From contig CP063167.1 of the NCBI GenBank assembly GCA_016806145.1, positions 1,918,501 through 1,982,500 on the forward strand: DNA of 64,000 nucleotides, in the 5' to 3' direction. Of the stretch, positions 36,811-44,660 are shown piece by piece. This DNA comes from Variovorax paradoxus (GTDB lineage: Bacteria > Pseudomonadota > Gammaproteobacteria > Burkholderiales > Burkholderiaceae_C). Under the pieces are notes generated by a model, which saw only the letters and a list, made by a program, of their open reading frames with translations, was not told where the DNA came from and searched no databases. How positions within the stretch are numbered: the stretch's first letter is position 1; the number at the start of each line of letters is the position of its first letter. A program made the position numbers and the translations under genes.

Positions 36811-37155
36811 TCAATGCACCTTCGGGAAGCCGTGGCGCTCGGCCAGCAGCGCGAGGATGCGGCGCGTGTCGGTCACGAAGCGCAGGGCGCCGAGCGACTG
36901 CGCGTCGGCCGGTGCCGGCGACTCGTCGCCGAACACCAGCACCGGCAGGCTCTGGTGCGCCTCGTCGAGCACCGCCACCACGGCCGCGCGCGGGCGCGGG
37001 AACGGCAGCCGGTGCACCTCGAGGCGCGCGGCCTGTTCGGGCGCCGAGGCCAGCAGCCCCTCGATGGGCAGGCCGTCGGGGCAGACGAAGGCATCGCCCG
37101 GGTGCTTGTCGTCGGTGAAGCCTGCCTCGAGCAGGAAGAGTCGGTCGCGGCTCAT
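36811..37155 (-). CDS. DUF3088 domain-containing protein
   Basis: The 114-residue protein matches the DUF3088 pattern: RLFLLEAGFTDDKHPGDAFVCPDGLPIEGLLASAPEQAARLEVHRLPFPRPR then SLPVLVFGDE and C-terminal FVTDTRRILALLAERHGFP. The fold is likely thioredoxin- or glutathione-transferase-like, with one Cys in the CPDG stretch. It starts at ATG 37155 (AAAGGATT upstream); an earlier in-frame start at 37236 is unlikely because it crosses the motif region. It carries copy 3 of the sulfur motif 64 bases upstream, which suggests a role in sulfur metabolism; its function is unknown. Confidence 0.8.
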   Translation of the reverse strand: MSRDRLFLLEAGFTDDKHPGDAFVCPDGLPIEGLLASAPEQAARLEVHRLPFPRPRAAVVAVLDEAHQSLPVLVFGDESPAPADAQSLGALRFVTDTRRILALLAERHGFPKVH

Positions 37156-37218
37156 GCGAGGAATCCTTTGGAAGTCGGTGAAATGAAGAACCCAACGATG
37201 GAGCGAAGCCGCTCGCGG

Positions 37219-37249
37219 GCGAACGAAGAAAAGCACATGTGCATATCCG
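37219..37249. promoter_or_regulatory. sulfur-cluster promoter motif, copy 3
   Basis: GCGAACGAAGAAAAGCACAT then GTGCATATCCG align with copies 1 and 2 (shared GCG, GAACGAA, GCACAT, CATATnCG). It lies 64 bases upstream of the leftward DUF3088 gene and 38 bases upstream of the rightward LLM monooxygenase gene, so it could regulate either or both. Confidence 0.5.
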
Positions 37250-37286
37250 CATCGCGCGCTTGCGTTCGGGCGCCGGAGACAGGGCG

Positions 37287-38678
37287 ATGAGCGCAGGCAC
37301 GAGTGGGGCGGGCGCGCGCCGCCAGATGCACCTGGGTGCCTTCTTCTTCGGCGTCGGCCATCACCTCGCGGCCTGGCGCCATCCCGACGTGGACCCGGGC
37401 GCCGCGAGCCGCATCGAGGCGCTGCGCGAATGGACGCGCATCGCCGAAGCCGCGAAGTTCGACGCCATCTTCTTCGCCGACAACGTCGGCCTGCCCGGAC
37501 CGCCCGACGCGGTGGTGGCGAAGAACGCGCTGTGGTATCCGCTCGATCCGCTGGTTACGCTGGCGGCGCTGTCGCAGTCGACCACGCACATCGGGCTGGT
37601 GGCGACCGTGTCGGCCACCTACCTGCCGCCCTACCACCTGGCGCGCAAGTACGCCTCGCTCGACCAGGTCAGCGGCGGGCGCAGCGGCTGGAACCTCGTG
37701 ACCTCGGGCAGCGATTTCGAGGCGCGCAGCTTCGGGCTGCCGCAGCAGTTCGCGCATGCGCACCGCTATGCGCGCGCCCATGAGTACGTGAAGATCGTCA
37801 AGGGCCTGTGGGACACCTGGGAGGACGATGCCTTCGTGCACGACAAGGCGGCCAATCGCTTCTTCGATCCCGCGAAGCTGCACCGCGTGGCGCACGAGGG
37901 CGAGCACTTCACGCTGCATGGCGGACTGCAGACGCCGCGCGCGCCGCAGGGCTATCCGGTGCTGGTGCAGGCCGGCTCGTCGGGCGACGGCCAGGACCTG
38001 GCCGCCGCCACGGCCGAGGTGGTGTTCACGGCCCAGCAGACGCCCGAGGACGCGCGCGCCTTCTACGCCGGCCTCAAGGCGCGGCTGGCCGCGCACGGGC
38101 GCGGGCCCGATTCGCTCAAGATCCTGCCGGGCATCTCGCCCTTCGTCGGGCGCAGCCAGCAGGAGGCGCAGGAGAAGTTCGAGCAGCTGCAGGGCCTGAT
38201 CGACCCGGTGCTCGGCGTCGGGCTGCTGTCGACCTTCCTCGGCAACGTCGACCTCTCGGGCTACGCGGTCGACGATCCGTTTCCGCAGGACCTGCCGGTC
38301 ACCGAGGGCTGGAAGAGCCGCCAGGCGCTGTTCTCCGAGATGGCGCGCCGCGACGGCCTGTCGATCCGCCAGCTCTACGAGAAGGTGGCGGGCGCGCGCG
38401 GCCACTGGACCGTGGTCGGCACGCCCGAAGCTATCGCCGACCAGCTCGAGCACTGGTTCAGCACCGGCGCGGCCGACGGCTTCAACGTGCTCGCGCCGAC
38501 GCTGCCGCACGGCCTGAGCGACTTCGCGCGGCTCGTGATTCCCGAGCTGCAGCGGCGCGGGCTGTTCCGCACCGAATACACCGGCCGCACGCTTCGCGAG
38601 CACCTGGGGCTGGCACGGCCCGCGCATCCCGCCGCCGTGGCCGCATCGATTCCTTCCCACCGGCACGCCGAAGCATGA
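37287..38678 (+). CDS. LLM-class FMN-dependent monooxygenase (NtaA/SnaA/DszA family)
   Basis: The 463-residue TIM-barrel flavoprotein matches the NtaA/SnaA/DszA group: LGAFFFGVGHHLAAWRHPDVD, AEAAKFDAIFFADNVGLPG, VTLAALSQSTTHIGLVATVSATYLPPYHLARKYASLDQVSGGRSGWNLVTS and GYPVLVQAGSSGDGQDLAA. DszA oxidises dibenzothiophene sulfone; other members attack nitrilotriacetate or sulfones. It needs FMNH2 from a reductase. ATG 37287 fits the family. It overlaps the ssuD gene by four bases and forms an operon with it and the next LLM gene. Confidence 0.9.
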   Translation: MSAGTSGAGARRQMHLGAFFFGVGHHLAAWRHPDVDPGAASRIEALREWTRIAEAAKFDAIFFADNVGLPGPPDAVVAKNALWYPLDPLVTLAALSQSTTHIGLVATVSATYLPPYHLARKYASLDQVSGGRSGWNLVTSGSDFEARSFGLPQQFAHAHRYARAHEYVKIVKGLWDTWEDDAFVHDKAANRFFDPAKLHRVAHEGEHFTLHGGLQTPRAPQGYPVLVQAGSSGDGQDLAAATAEVVFTAQQTPEDARAFYAGLKARLAAHGRGPDSLKILPGISPFVGRSQQEAQEKFEQLQGLIDPVLGVGLLSTFLGNVDLSGYAVDDPFPQDLPVTEGWKSRQALFSEMARRDGLSIRQLYEKVAGARGHWTVVGTPEAIADQLEHWFSTGAADGFNVLAPTLPHGLSDFARLVIPELQRRGLFRTEYTGRTLREHLGLARPAHPAAVAASIPSHRHAEA

Positions 38679-39748
38679 GCGAACCCACCGAATTCCTCTG
38701 GTACGTCCCCAACCAGGTCGTGGCCGGCCATCGCGGCGACGCCGCCGTCGAAGGCCACAACAGCCTCGATACGCTGACCCGGCATGCCCTGGCGCTCGAG
38801 GCGCACGGCTGGAAGGGCGCGCTGCTCGGCGCCGGCTGGGGCCGGCCCGACACCTTCACGGTGGCGACCGCGCTCGCGGCGCGCACCACCCGCTTCGAGC
38901 CGCTGATCGCGATCCGCCCCGGCTACTGGCGGCCCGCGCAGTTCGCCGCGGCAGCGGCCACGCTCGACCACCTGAGTGGCGGCCGCGTGCGCATCAACAT
39001 CGTCTCGGGTAAGGACCAGCTCGCGGCCTATGGCGACAGCGAGGGCGACCCCGAACAGCGCTATGCGCGCACGCGCGAGTTCATCCACCTGGTGCGCCGG
39101 CTCTGGACCGAGGAGGGCGTGACGTATCGCGGCGAGCACTTCGGCGTGGAGAACGCCACCGTGCAGCCGCGCATCGAGGTGCGTGGCGCGCGGCGCCATC
39201 CGACGATCTATTTCGGCGGCGCCTCCGAGGCGGCCGAGCGGGTGTCGGCGACCGAGGCCGACGTGCAGTTGTTCTGGGGCGAGCCGCGCGACGGCATCCA
39301 GGAACGCATCGAGCGGTTGAAGGCGCTGAGCCAGAGCCTCGACCGCGATCTTCCGCCGCTGCGCTTCGGCCTGCGGGTCACGACGCTGGTGCGCGACACC
39401 ACCGAGCAGGCCTGGGCCGATGCCGAGGCCAAGGTGGCGCAGATGGCGCGCGGCGCGGCACCCGGCGAGCCCGACCGCGCGCAGGCCGTGGGCCAGCGCC
39501 GGCTGCTGCAGCTGCACGAGCGCGGCGAGGTGCTCGACGACAACCTCTACACCACGCCCGGCAAGTACGGCGGCGGCGGTGCCGCCACCACCTGGCTCGT
39601 GGGCTCGGCGCAGGACGTCGCGCGCTCGCTGCGCAAGTACCAGGCACTGGGCATCACGCATTTCGTGCTGTCCGACACGCCCTATCTCCACGAGATCCGC
39701 CGGCAAGGCGAGCAGCTGCTGCCGCTGCTGCGCGATGCCGCCGCATGA
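38675..39748 (+). CDS. ssuD: FMNH2-dependent alkanesulfonate monooxygenase
   Basis: The 357-residue protein aligns along its length with SsuD motifs: EFLWYVPN at the N-terminus, RFEPLIAIRPGYWRPAQFAAAAATLDHLSGGRVRINIVSGKD, IYFGGASEAAERVSATEADVQLFWGEP, RFGLRVTTLVRDTTEQAWADAE and C-terminal ALGITHFVLSDTPYLHEIRRQGEQLLPLLRD. SsuD cleaves alkanesulfonates to an aldehyde and sulfite using FMNH2 and oxygen. It is coupled to the DszA-like gene by an ATGA overlap and followed by another LLM gene after 19 bases. Confidence 0.92.
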   Translation: MSEPTEFLWYVPNQVVAGHRGDAAVEGHNSLDTLTRHALALEAHGWKGALLGAGWGRPDTFTVATALAARTTRFEPLIAIRPGYWRPAQFAAAAATLDHLSGGRVRINIVSGKDQLAAYGDSEGDPEQRYARTREFIHLVRRLWTEEGVTYRGEHFGVENATVQPRIEVRGARRHPTIYFGGASEAAERVSATEADVQLFWGEPRDGIQERIERLKALSQSLDRDLPPLRFGLRVTTLVRDTTEQAWADAEAKVAQMARGAAPGEPDRAQAVGQRRLLQLHERGEVLDDNLYTTPGKYGGGGAATTWLVGSAQDVARSLRKYQALGITHFVLSDTPYLHEIRRQGEQLLPLLRDAAA

Positions 39749-39767
39749 CCAACCCTTCCTCATCGCC

Positions 39768-40877
39768 ATGACCTCTGCTTCTTCCAATGGGCCCGGCCCG
39801 CGCTTCGGCATCTGGGCGCTGGTGCACGGCAGCCGCGCCGCGCTGCAGGACCCCGACGAACCCTACGACGCCTCGTGGCGGCGCAACCGCGCGCTGGTGC
39901 TCGAGGCCGAGCGGCTCGGTTTCGATTCGGTGCTGGTGGCGCAGCACACGGTCAATCCGCACGATGGCGAGAGCGCGCAGCTCGAGGCCTGGACGGCCGC
40001 CGCGGCGCTGGCCGCGCTGACCTCGCGCATCGAGATCATCGCGGCCATCAAGCCCTACCTCTATCACCCCGCGGTGCTCGCGAAGATGGCGCTAGGCATC
40101 GAGGAGATCAGCGGCGGGCGCTTCGCGATCAACCTCGTCAATGCCTGGAACCGGCCCGAGCTCGAGCGCGCCGGCATTCCCTTCGCCGAGCACGATGCGC
40201 GCTACGCCTATGGCCGCGAATGGATCGAGGTGGTGGAGTCGCTGCTGCGCGGCGAGCGCACGCGCTTCGCGGGCGAGCACTTCAAGCTCGACGACTACCG
40301 GCTGAGCCCGGCGGGCCTGCACCGCGCGCGGCCGCGCATCTACGTGGGCGGCGAGTCGGAGCCGGCGCGCGCGCTGGTGGCCGATCGCGGCGACACCTGG
40401 TTCATCAACGGCCAGCCGCTGGCCGACGTGCAGGCGCTGATCGCCGACCTGCGGCGCCGCGAGCGTCCGGCCGGCTGGGCGCCGCTGCAGTTCGGGCTCT
40501 CGGCCTTCGTGGTCGCGCGCGAGACCGACGAGGAGGCGCGCGCCGAGCATGCGCGGTTGCTCGCGCTCGCGGCGCTCGACGCGCCGCTGCGCGCGGCCAA
40601 CAAGCCCAACATCGATCCCAAGGCCGTGATGTTCCAGACCGCGCAGAAGTCGCCGCGCGTGGGGTCGAACGGCGGCACCGCGGCCGAGCTCGTGGGCAGC
40701 TACGACAGCGTGGCGCGCCGCATCGAGGCCTTCCACGCGGCCGGCATCGAGCTCTTCATGCTGCAGTTCCAGCCCTTCGAAGCGGAGATGCGCCGCTTCG
40801 CCGATCATGTGCTGCCGCGCGTGGCCGGCGCGGCCGCGCGATCGCTCGAAGCACGCGCGGATGCCGCCCTGGCCTGA
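39768..40877 (+). CDS. LLM-class flavin monooxygenase, SsuD/SfnG-like
   Basis: The 369-residue protein is a bacterial luciferase-like enzyme: RFGIWALVHGSRAA, AERLGFDSVLVAQHTVN, SRIEIIAAIKPYLYHPAVLAKMALGIEEISGGRFAINLVNAWNRPELERAG, ARPRIYVGGESEPARALVAD and C-terminal FMLQFQPFEAEMRRFADHVLPRV. The last segment resembles dimethylsulfone monooxygenase SfnG and related enzymes, but I cannot assign the substrate. It is the third gene of the LLM operon. ATG 39768 follows a pyrimidine-rich stretch with no clear Shine-Dalgarno. Confidence 0.85.
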   Translation: MTSASSNGPGPRFGIWALVHGSRAALQDPDEPYDASWRRNRALVLEAERLGFDSVLVAQHTVNPHDGESAQLEAWTAAAALAALTSRIEIIAAIKPYLYHPAVLAKMALGIEEISGGRFAINLVNAWNRPELERAGIPFAEHDARYAYGREWIEVVESLLRGERTRFAGEHFKLDDYRLSPAGLHRARPRIYVGGESEPARALVADRGDTWFINGQPLADVQALIADLRRRERPAGWAPLQFGLSAFVVARETDEEARAEHARLLALAALDAPLRAANKPNIDPKAVMFQTAQKSPRVGSNGGTAAELVGSYDSVARRIEAFHAAGIELFMLQFQPFEAEMRRFADHVLPRVAGAAARSLEARADAALA

Positions 40878-40908
40878 GAGCGTCCATTTCGAGAAAGAGC
40901 AGCGTCCC

Positions 40909-41811
40909 ATGTCCATCGCATCCCTTGTCGCCATGCCCGGCCATCACTCGGAGCGGCGCCGCGCGCTGCTGCTGGGTCTGGCCGCAGCGGCCATCGCGCC
41001 CGCTGCCATGGGCGCGACCGATCCCGCGCTCGCCGCGTTGCAGTCGGCGATCGACGGCCCGCAGCGCAGCGCGGCCAATCGCGCGCGCGATGGTGCGCGG
41101 CATCCGCTCGAGACGCTGTCCTTCTTCGGCCTGCGGCCCGAATGGTCGGTGGTGGAAATCGCGCCGGGCGGCGGCTGGTACACGGAGATCCTCGCGCCCT
41201 TCCTCAAGGCCCGCGGTCGCCTCTACGCGGCCCATGCGCCGGCCGACGGCACGCCCGAGCAGCAGCGTGCCCGCGAGGCCTTCGCGAAGAAGCTCGCGAG
41301 CGATCCCGCCGACTACGGCCGCGTGGTGCTCGGCACCCTTCCCACCGACCGCTTCACCGACATCCATCCGCCCGGCGGGGCCGACGCGGTGCTGACCTTC
41401 CGCAACATCCACAACTGGATCGCCGACGGCCATTTCGACGAGACCTTGCGCGCCTTTTACGACGTGCTCAAGCCCGGTGGCGTGCTCGGCGTGGAGGAGC
41501 ACCGCGCGCCGCCCGGCACCTCGCTCGCACGGACCATCGACAGCGGCTACGTGGCGCAGGACTTCGTGATCGCGCGCGCCCGCGCGGCCGGCTTCGTGTT
41601 CGACGGCGAGAGCGAGATCAACGCCAATCCGCGCGACACGCGCGACCATGCGAACGGCGTCTGGGCGCTGCCGCCGACCCTGCGCGGTGGCGACGTGGAG
41701 CGCGCGAAGTACCTTGCCATCGGCGAATCGGACCGCATGACGCTGCGCTTCGTGAAGCCGCGGCGCGGGCCGGCGCGCGCCCAGGAGCGAAGCGCGCGAG
41801 CCGACGCGTAG
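40909..41811 (+). CDS. exported class I SAM-dependent methyltransferase-like protein
   Basis: The 300-residue protein has an N-terminal signal (SERRRALLLGLAAAAIAPAAMG; the arginines allow Tat export), followed by a class I methyltransferase fold: VVEIAPGGGWYTEILAPFLKARGRLYAAH (SAM motif I), TFRNIHNWIADGHFDETLRAFYDVLKPGGVLGVEEHRAP and RARAAGFVFDGESE. This family of periplasmic-looking methyltransferases exists in several proteobacteria. SAM is not expected in the periplasm, so either it acts before export, keeps cofactor bound when exported folded, or no longer methylates. It follows the LLM operon by 31 bases. Confidence 0.85.
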   Translation: MSIASLVAMPGHHSERRRALLLGLAAAAIAPAAMGATDPALAALQSAIDGPQRSAANRARDGARHPLETLSFFGLRPEWSVVEIAPGGGWYTEILAPFLKARGRLYAAHAPADGTPEQQRAREAFAKKLASDPADYGRVVLGTLPTDRFTDIHPPGGADAVLTFRNIHNWIADGHFDETLRAFYDVLKPGGVLGVEEHRAPPGTSLARTIDSGYVAQDFVIARARAAGFVFDGESEINANPRDTRDHANGVWALPPTLRGGDVERAKYLAIGESDRMTLRFVKPRRGPARAQERSARADA

Positions 41812-41880
41812 CGCATTCGCGGCGTTTTCCGACAGAAGAAACAGCCGCCGGGCTTACGCCGCGACGCGCCGAGCTGCGAG

Positions 41881-41907
41881 CATGGGGGCCCATTTCTTTG
41901 CCCCATG
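41881..41907 (+). promoter_or_regulatory. hairpin in the leader of the small secreted protein
   Basis: CATGGGG (41881-41887) and CCCCATG (41901-41907) form a 7-bp stem around a 13-base loop. The site ends 10 bases before the start codon at 41918 and includes the spacing to the ribosome binding site GGAG. It may affect translation. Confidence 0.35.
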
Positions 41908-41917
41908 GAGTCTCCCC

Positions 41918-42199
41918 ATGCACCCCACCAGACTTGCCGTCGCAGCGGCCATCGCCGCGGTTTCGATGTCAGCGGCGCTCGCGCAGAACCCCGCGCCTCC
42001 GACGCCTGCGCCGGCGGGCGGGGCCGCCGCGACGTCGAATGCGCAGGGCAGATTGACCTCCGATGAATGGATCGCCGCGGGCGCCGGCGTCGCCATGTTT
42101 GCCGCGGCCATCAGCGGCAACAACGGCAATTCGGGCGGCGGCTTCGGCCTGATCCCCGGCACCGGGACCACCGGCACGACGGGAACGACCGGGCGCTGA
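41918..42199 (+). CDS. small secreted protein with Gly-Thr repeat tail
   Basis: The 93-residue protein has a clear Sec signal peptide (MHPTRLAVAAAIAAVSMSAA, then LAQNP) and a GGAG ribosome site. The mature part has a hydrophobic helix (EWIAAGAGVAMFAAAISG), a Gly/Asn-rich stretch and a low-complexity TGTTGTTGTTGR end. I do not recognise a family. It may be anchored or surface-exposed. A neighbouring promoter hairpin lies upstream. Real gene judged by start, signal and ribosome site. Confidence 0.72.
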   Translation: MHPTRLAVAAAIAAVSMSAALAQNPAPPTPAPAGGAAATSNAQGRLTSDEWIAAGAGVAMFAAAISGNNGNSGGGFGLIPGTGTTGTTGTTGR

Positions 42200-42220
42200 G
42201 CGCGAGGCGTTCGCAGCCGC

Positions 42221-42475
42221 TCAAGATTCGGCCTGTTTGGCCCCCTCGGCGATCTTGTAGAGCAGCCGCAGGAACGTCTCCCGATCCTCCGCGCCGAGGC
42301 CGGCGCACACCTCGTCGTCGATCGAGCGCAAGACCTCGCGCCCCCGGCGGCGGGCAACTGGCCTTGGCCAAGGCCGGTCTGCTCGAGGATTTCCTCGCGT
42401 TGGCGCGCCATGAGGACCAGGGGCAACGCGGGCGCGAACAGCCTGCTGGCGCACATGGACCAACGGCGCGCGGGG
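42221..42475 (-). pseudogene. remnant of a MarR-type regulator C-terminus (frameshifted)
   Basis: Reading leftward, one frame encodes LFAPALPLVLMARQREEILEQTG and a second frame continues with VLRSIDDEVCAGLGAEDRETFLRLLYKIAEGAKQAES to a stop at 42221. Both halves look like the C-terminal helices of MarR-family regulators, but the switch between frames near 42360 and the missing DNA-binding domain indicate a decayed gene. No intact start is found. It lies between a secreted protein gene and ridA. Confidence 0.45.
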
Positions 42476-42506
42476 GAGTGAGGGACACCCCGCACGCGAG
42501 AGCGCC

Positions 42507-42887
42507 TCAGCTGCGCAGCGCCGTCACCTCGATCTCGATCTTCATGCGCGGATCGGCCAGCCCCGCCGAGATCATCATCGCCGCGGGCCGCACCTCGCCG
42601 AAGTACTTGCGCAGCACCGGCCAGCAGACCTCGAACTCGGCGCCGTCGGGCAGCACATAGGTCACGCGCACCACGTCGCGCAGACTGGCGCCGGCCTCCC
42701 GCAGCGCCGCCTCGATGTTCTTCAGGCATTGCTCGGCCTGTTCGACCACGTCGTCCGAGATGGTCATGGTGGCGTAGTCGAAGCCCGTGGTGCCCGAGAC
42801 GAACACCCAGTCGCCCGCGACGACGGCGCGCGAGTAGCCGATCTGCTGTTCGAAGGTGGAGCCGGAGCTGATGAGCTTTCTGGTCAT
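42507..42887 (-). CDS. RidA/YjgF family protein
   Basis: The 126-residue protein matches the Rid family: SSGSTFEQQIGYSRAVVAGDWVFVSGTTG at the N-terminus, the AEQCLKNIEAALREAGASLRDVVRVTYVL helix-strand and FGEVRPAAMMISAGLADPRMKIEIEVTALRS with the conserved Arg of the ligand pocket. RidA members hydrolyse reactive enamines or imines from PLP enzymes; other Rid groups have unknown substrates. Ribosome site AAAGGA precedes ATG 42887. The neighbour across the spacer is the Fur-box-controlled sigma factor gene. Confidence 0.92.
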   Translation of the reverse strand: MTRKLISSGSTFEQQIGYSRAVVAGDWVFVSGTTGFDYATMTISDDVVEQAEQCLKNIEAALREAGASLRDVVRVTYVLPDGAEFEVCWPVLRKYFGEVRPAAMMISAGLADPRMKIEIEVTALRS

Positions 42888-42989
42888 GAGAGTGGTCCTT
42901 TGCGAAATGGGGTGGGTGGGGCAGGAAACGGCGGCTCGACTCTACCGGCCGGGGGCCAGGCCCGTTTCCGCCGGGCGCGTCATCCTCTA

Positions 42990-43010
42990 AAATGAGAACC
43001 ATTCTTATTA
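42990..43010. promoter_or_regulatory. Fur-box-like site upstream of the FecI-like gene
   Basis: AAATGAGAACCATTCTTATTA resembles the Fur consensus built from GATAAT-type hexamers (here AATGAG, AACCAT, TCTTAT). It lies about 43 bases before the TTG start of the sigma factor gene and 103 bases from ridA, and a site of this kind is expected before fecI genes that are repressed by iron-loaded Fur. Confidence 0.72.
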
Positions 43011-43052
43011 ATCCGGTGCCCCGTTCCTTGGAACCACCGGCCAGAGGTCCTC

Positions 43053-43562
43053 TTGGCGTTCACCGAAGCCGCATCCGCTCAGCCCGTCGAAGTCCTGTAC
43101 AGCGACCACCATGGTTGGCTGCGCGGCTGGCTGCGCAAGCGGCTGGGCAATGCCTTCGACGCGGCCGACATCGCGCACGACACCTACCTGCGCATCCTCT
43201 CGACCGGCCGCGTGCCGCAGCCCGAGGAGTCGCGCCGCCACCTGACGCAGATCGCCAACGGCCTGGTGATCGACCTGTACCGGCGCCGGCAGATCGAGGC
43301 CGCCTACCTCGAGGCCATCGCCTGCATGCCCGCGGCGCTGGCGCCCTCGGAGGAGGAACGCGCGCTCGCGGTCGAGGCGCTGGTCGAGGTCGACACCATC
43401 CTGCACGGCCTGCCGGCCAAGGCGCGCACCGCCTTGCTGCTGTGCCGGCTCGAGGGGCTGAGCTACCGCGAGATCGCGCAGCGGCTGAATGTCAGCGTCT
43501 CCTCGGTCGAGAAGTACGTCGCGGCCGGCCTGCAGGCCTGCTACCGGGTGATGCATGGCTGA
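43053..43562 (+). CDS. FecI-like ECF sigma factor (iron-regulated)
   Basis: The 169-residue protein has sigma70 region 2 (LRGWLRKRLGNAFDAADIAHDTYLRILSTGR) and region 4 (LPAKARTALLLCRLEGLSYREIAQRLNVSVSSVEKYVAAGLQACYRVM). It starts at TTG 43053 with AGAGG upstream. With the FecR-like and TonB receptor genes that follow it forms a cell-surface signalling system: ligand bound at the outer membrane is signalled through FecR to release this sigma factor and transcribe the receptor gene. A Fur-box-like site lies just upstream. Confidence 0.92.
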   Translation: MAFTEAASAQPVEVLYSDHHGWLRGWLRKRLGNAFDAADIAHDTYLRILSTGRVPQPEESRRHLTQIANGLVIDLYRRRQIEAAYLEAIACMPAALAPSEEERALAVEALVEVDTILHGLPAKARTALLLCRLEGLSYREIAQRLNVSVSSVEKYVAAGLQACYRVMHG

Positions 43563-44544
43563 CGCGCGCATGAGCCCGACCCCCGCGCTGCCCGGTCCGC
43601 TCGATCCCGCGGTGGTGCGGCGCGCGGCCGAATGGATGGCGCGGCTCTGGTCGGGCGAGGCCAGCGACCAGGACCGAGCCGCCTGCGAGCACTGGCGCGC
43701 CCAGCATCCGGACCACGAACGCGCCTGGAACCGGCTGCAGTCCTTCGAGGACAAGCTCCATGCCCTGCCGCGTGAAGCCGCGCGTCACGCGCTGCGCGAG
43801 CCGGTGCGCACGGGCCGGCGCCGCGCGCTGCAATTGCTGGGACTGACGGCCGCCGTCGGCGGCATCGCCGCGGCGCTGCGCGGCACCGAGACCTGGCAGC
43901 TCGCCGCGTCCGACCACAGCACGCGCACCGGCGAGATCCGCGAGATCGCGCTGCCCGACGGCACGCGCGTGGTGCTGGGCACGGCCACCGCCATCGACCT
44001 GCGCTTCGACGCGCACGAACGCCGACTGGTGCTGCGCGCCGGCGAGATCCTGGTGACCACCGCCCCCGATCCGGCCGGCGCGCACCGTCCGTTCCGCGTC
44101 CACAGCCGGCAGGGCAGCGTGGAGGCTCTGGGCACGCGCTTCAGCGTGCGGCAGGAGGCCGAGGCCTCGCGCGTGGCCGTGTTCGAGGGCGCGGTGGCGG
44201 TGCGGCCGGCGCGTGCGCCCGAGGCCATGGTGCGCGTGGGCGCGGGGCAGGGCACCGTGTTCTTCGCCGACCGTGCGCAGGCGCCCGATGCCGTGGCCGA
44301 CAGCGCGGCCGCCTGGACCCGCGGCGTGCTGGTGGCCGAGGACATGCGCGTGGCCGATTTCGTCGCCGAGCTGGCGCGCTACCGGCCCGGCGTGCTGCGC
44401 TGCGATCCCGAGGTGGCCGAGCTGCGCGTGACCGGCGTGTTCTCGCTGCGCGACACCGACCGCGCGCTCGAGAACCTCGCGCTCGCGCTGCCGGTGTCGG
44501 CGGCCTACCGCACGCGCTACTGGGTCACGGTGCGGGCCCGGTAG
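43555..44544 (+). CDS. FecR-like anti-sigma / signal transducer
   Basis: The 329-residue protein has the N-terminal DUF4880 domain (AAEWMARLWSGEASDQDRAACEHWRAQHPDHERAWNRLQ), a single membrane helix (RRALQLLGLTAAVGGIAAAL), a FecR domain (GEIREIALPDGTRVVLGTATAIDLRF ... VHSRQGSVEALGTRFSVRQE) and the C-terminal STN-interacting end. It passes the signal from the periplasm to the sigma factor. It overlaps the sigma gene by eight bases, which couples translation. Confidence 0.93.
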   Translation: MADARMSPTPALPGPLDPAVVRRAAEWMARLWSGEASDQDRAACEHWRAQHPDHERAWNRLQSFEDKLHALPREAARHALREPVRTGRRRALQLLGLTAAVGGIAAALRGTETWQLAASDHSTRTGEIREIALPDGTRVVLGTATAIDLRFDAHERRLVLRAGEILVTTAPDPAGAHRPFRVHSRQGSVEALGTRFSVRQEAEASRVAVFEGAVAVRPARAPEAMVRVGAGQGTVFFADRAQAPDAVADSAAAWTRGVLVAEDMRVADFVAELARYRPGVLRCDPEVAELRVTGVFSLRDTDRALENLALALPVSAAYRTRYWVTVRAR

Positions 44545-44660
44545 ACAGTCGGCGGCCGAAACTTTTTTCGTTTTTTTCGCGTTGCGGCTTGAGGTTCCGC
44601 CTTTCTCGTCCGGAAGACATGGGAGCACCAGACATCTTCCGAACTGAAAGGACCCCCGTC

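Noticed and set aside
41882..41917. An N-terminal extension of the small secreted protein from ATG 41882
   Set aside because: The extension contains the leader hairpin and disrupts the signal peptide; ATG 41918 has GGAG at proper distance and starts a classical signal sequence.
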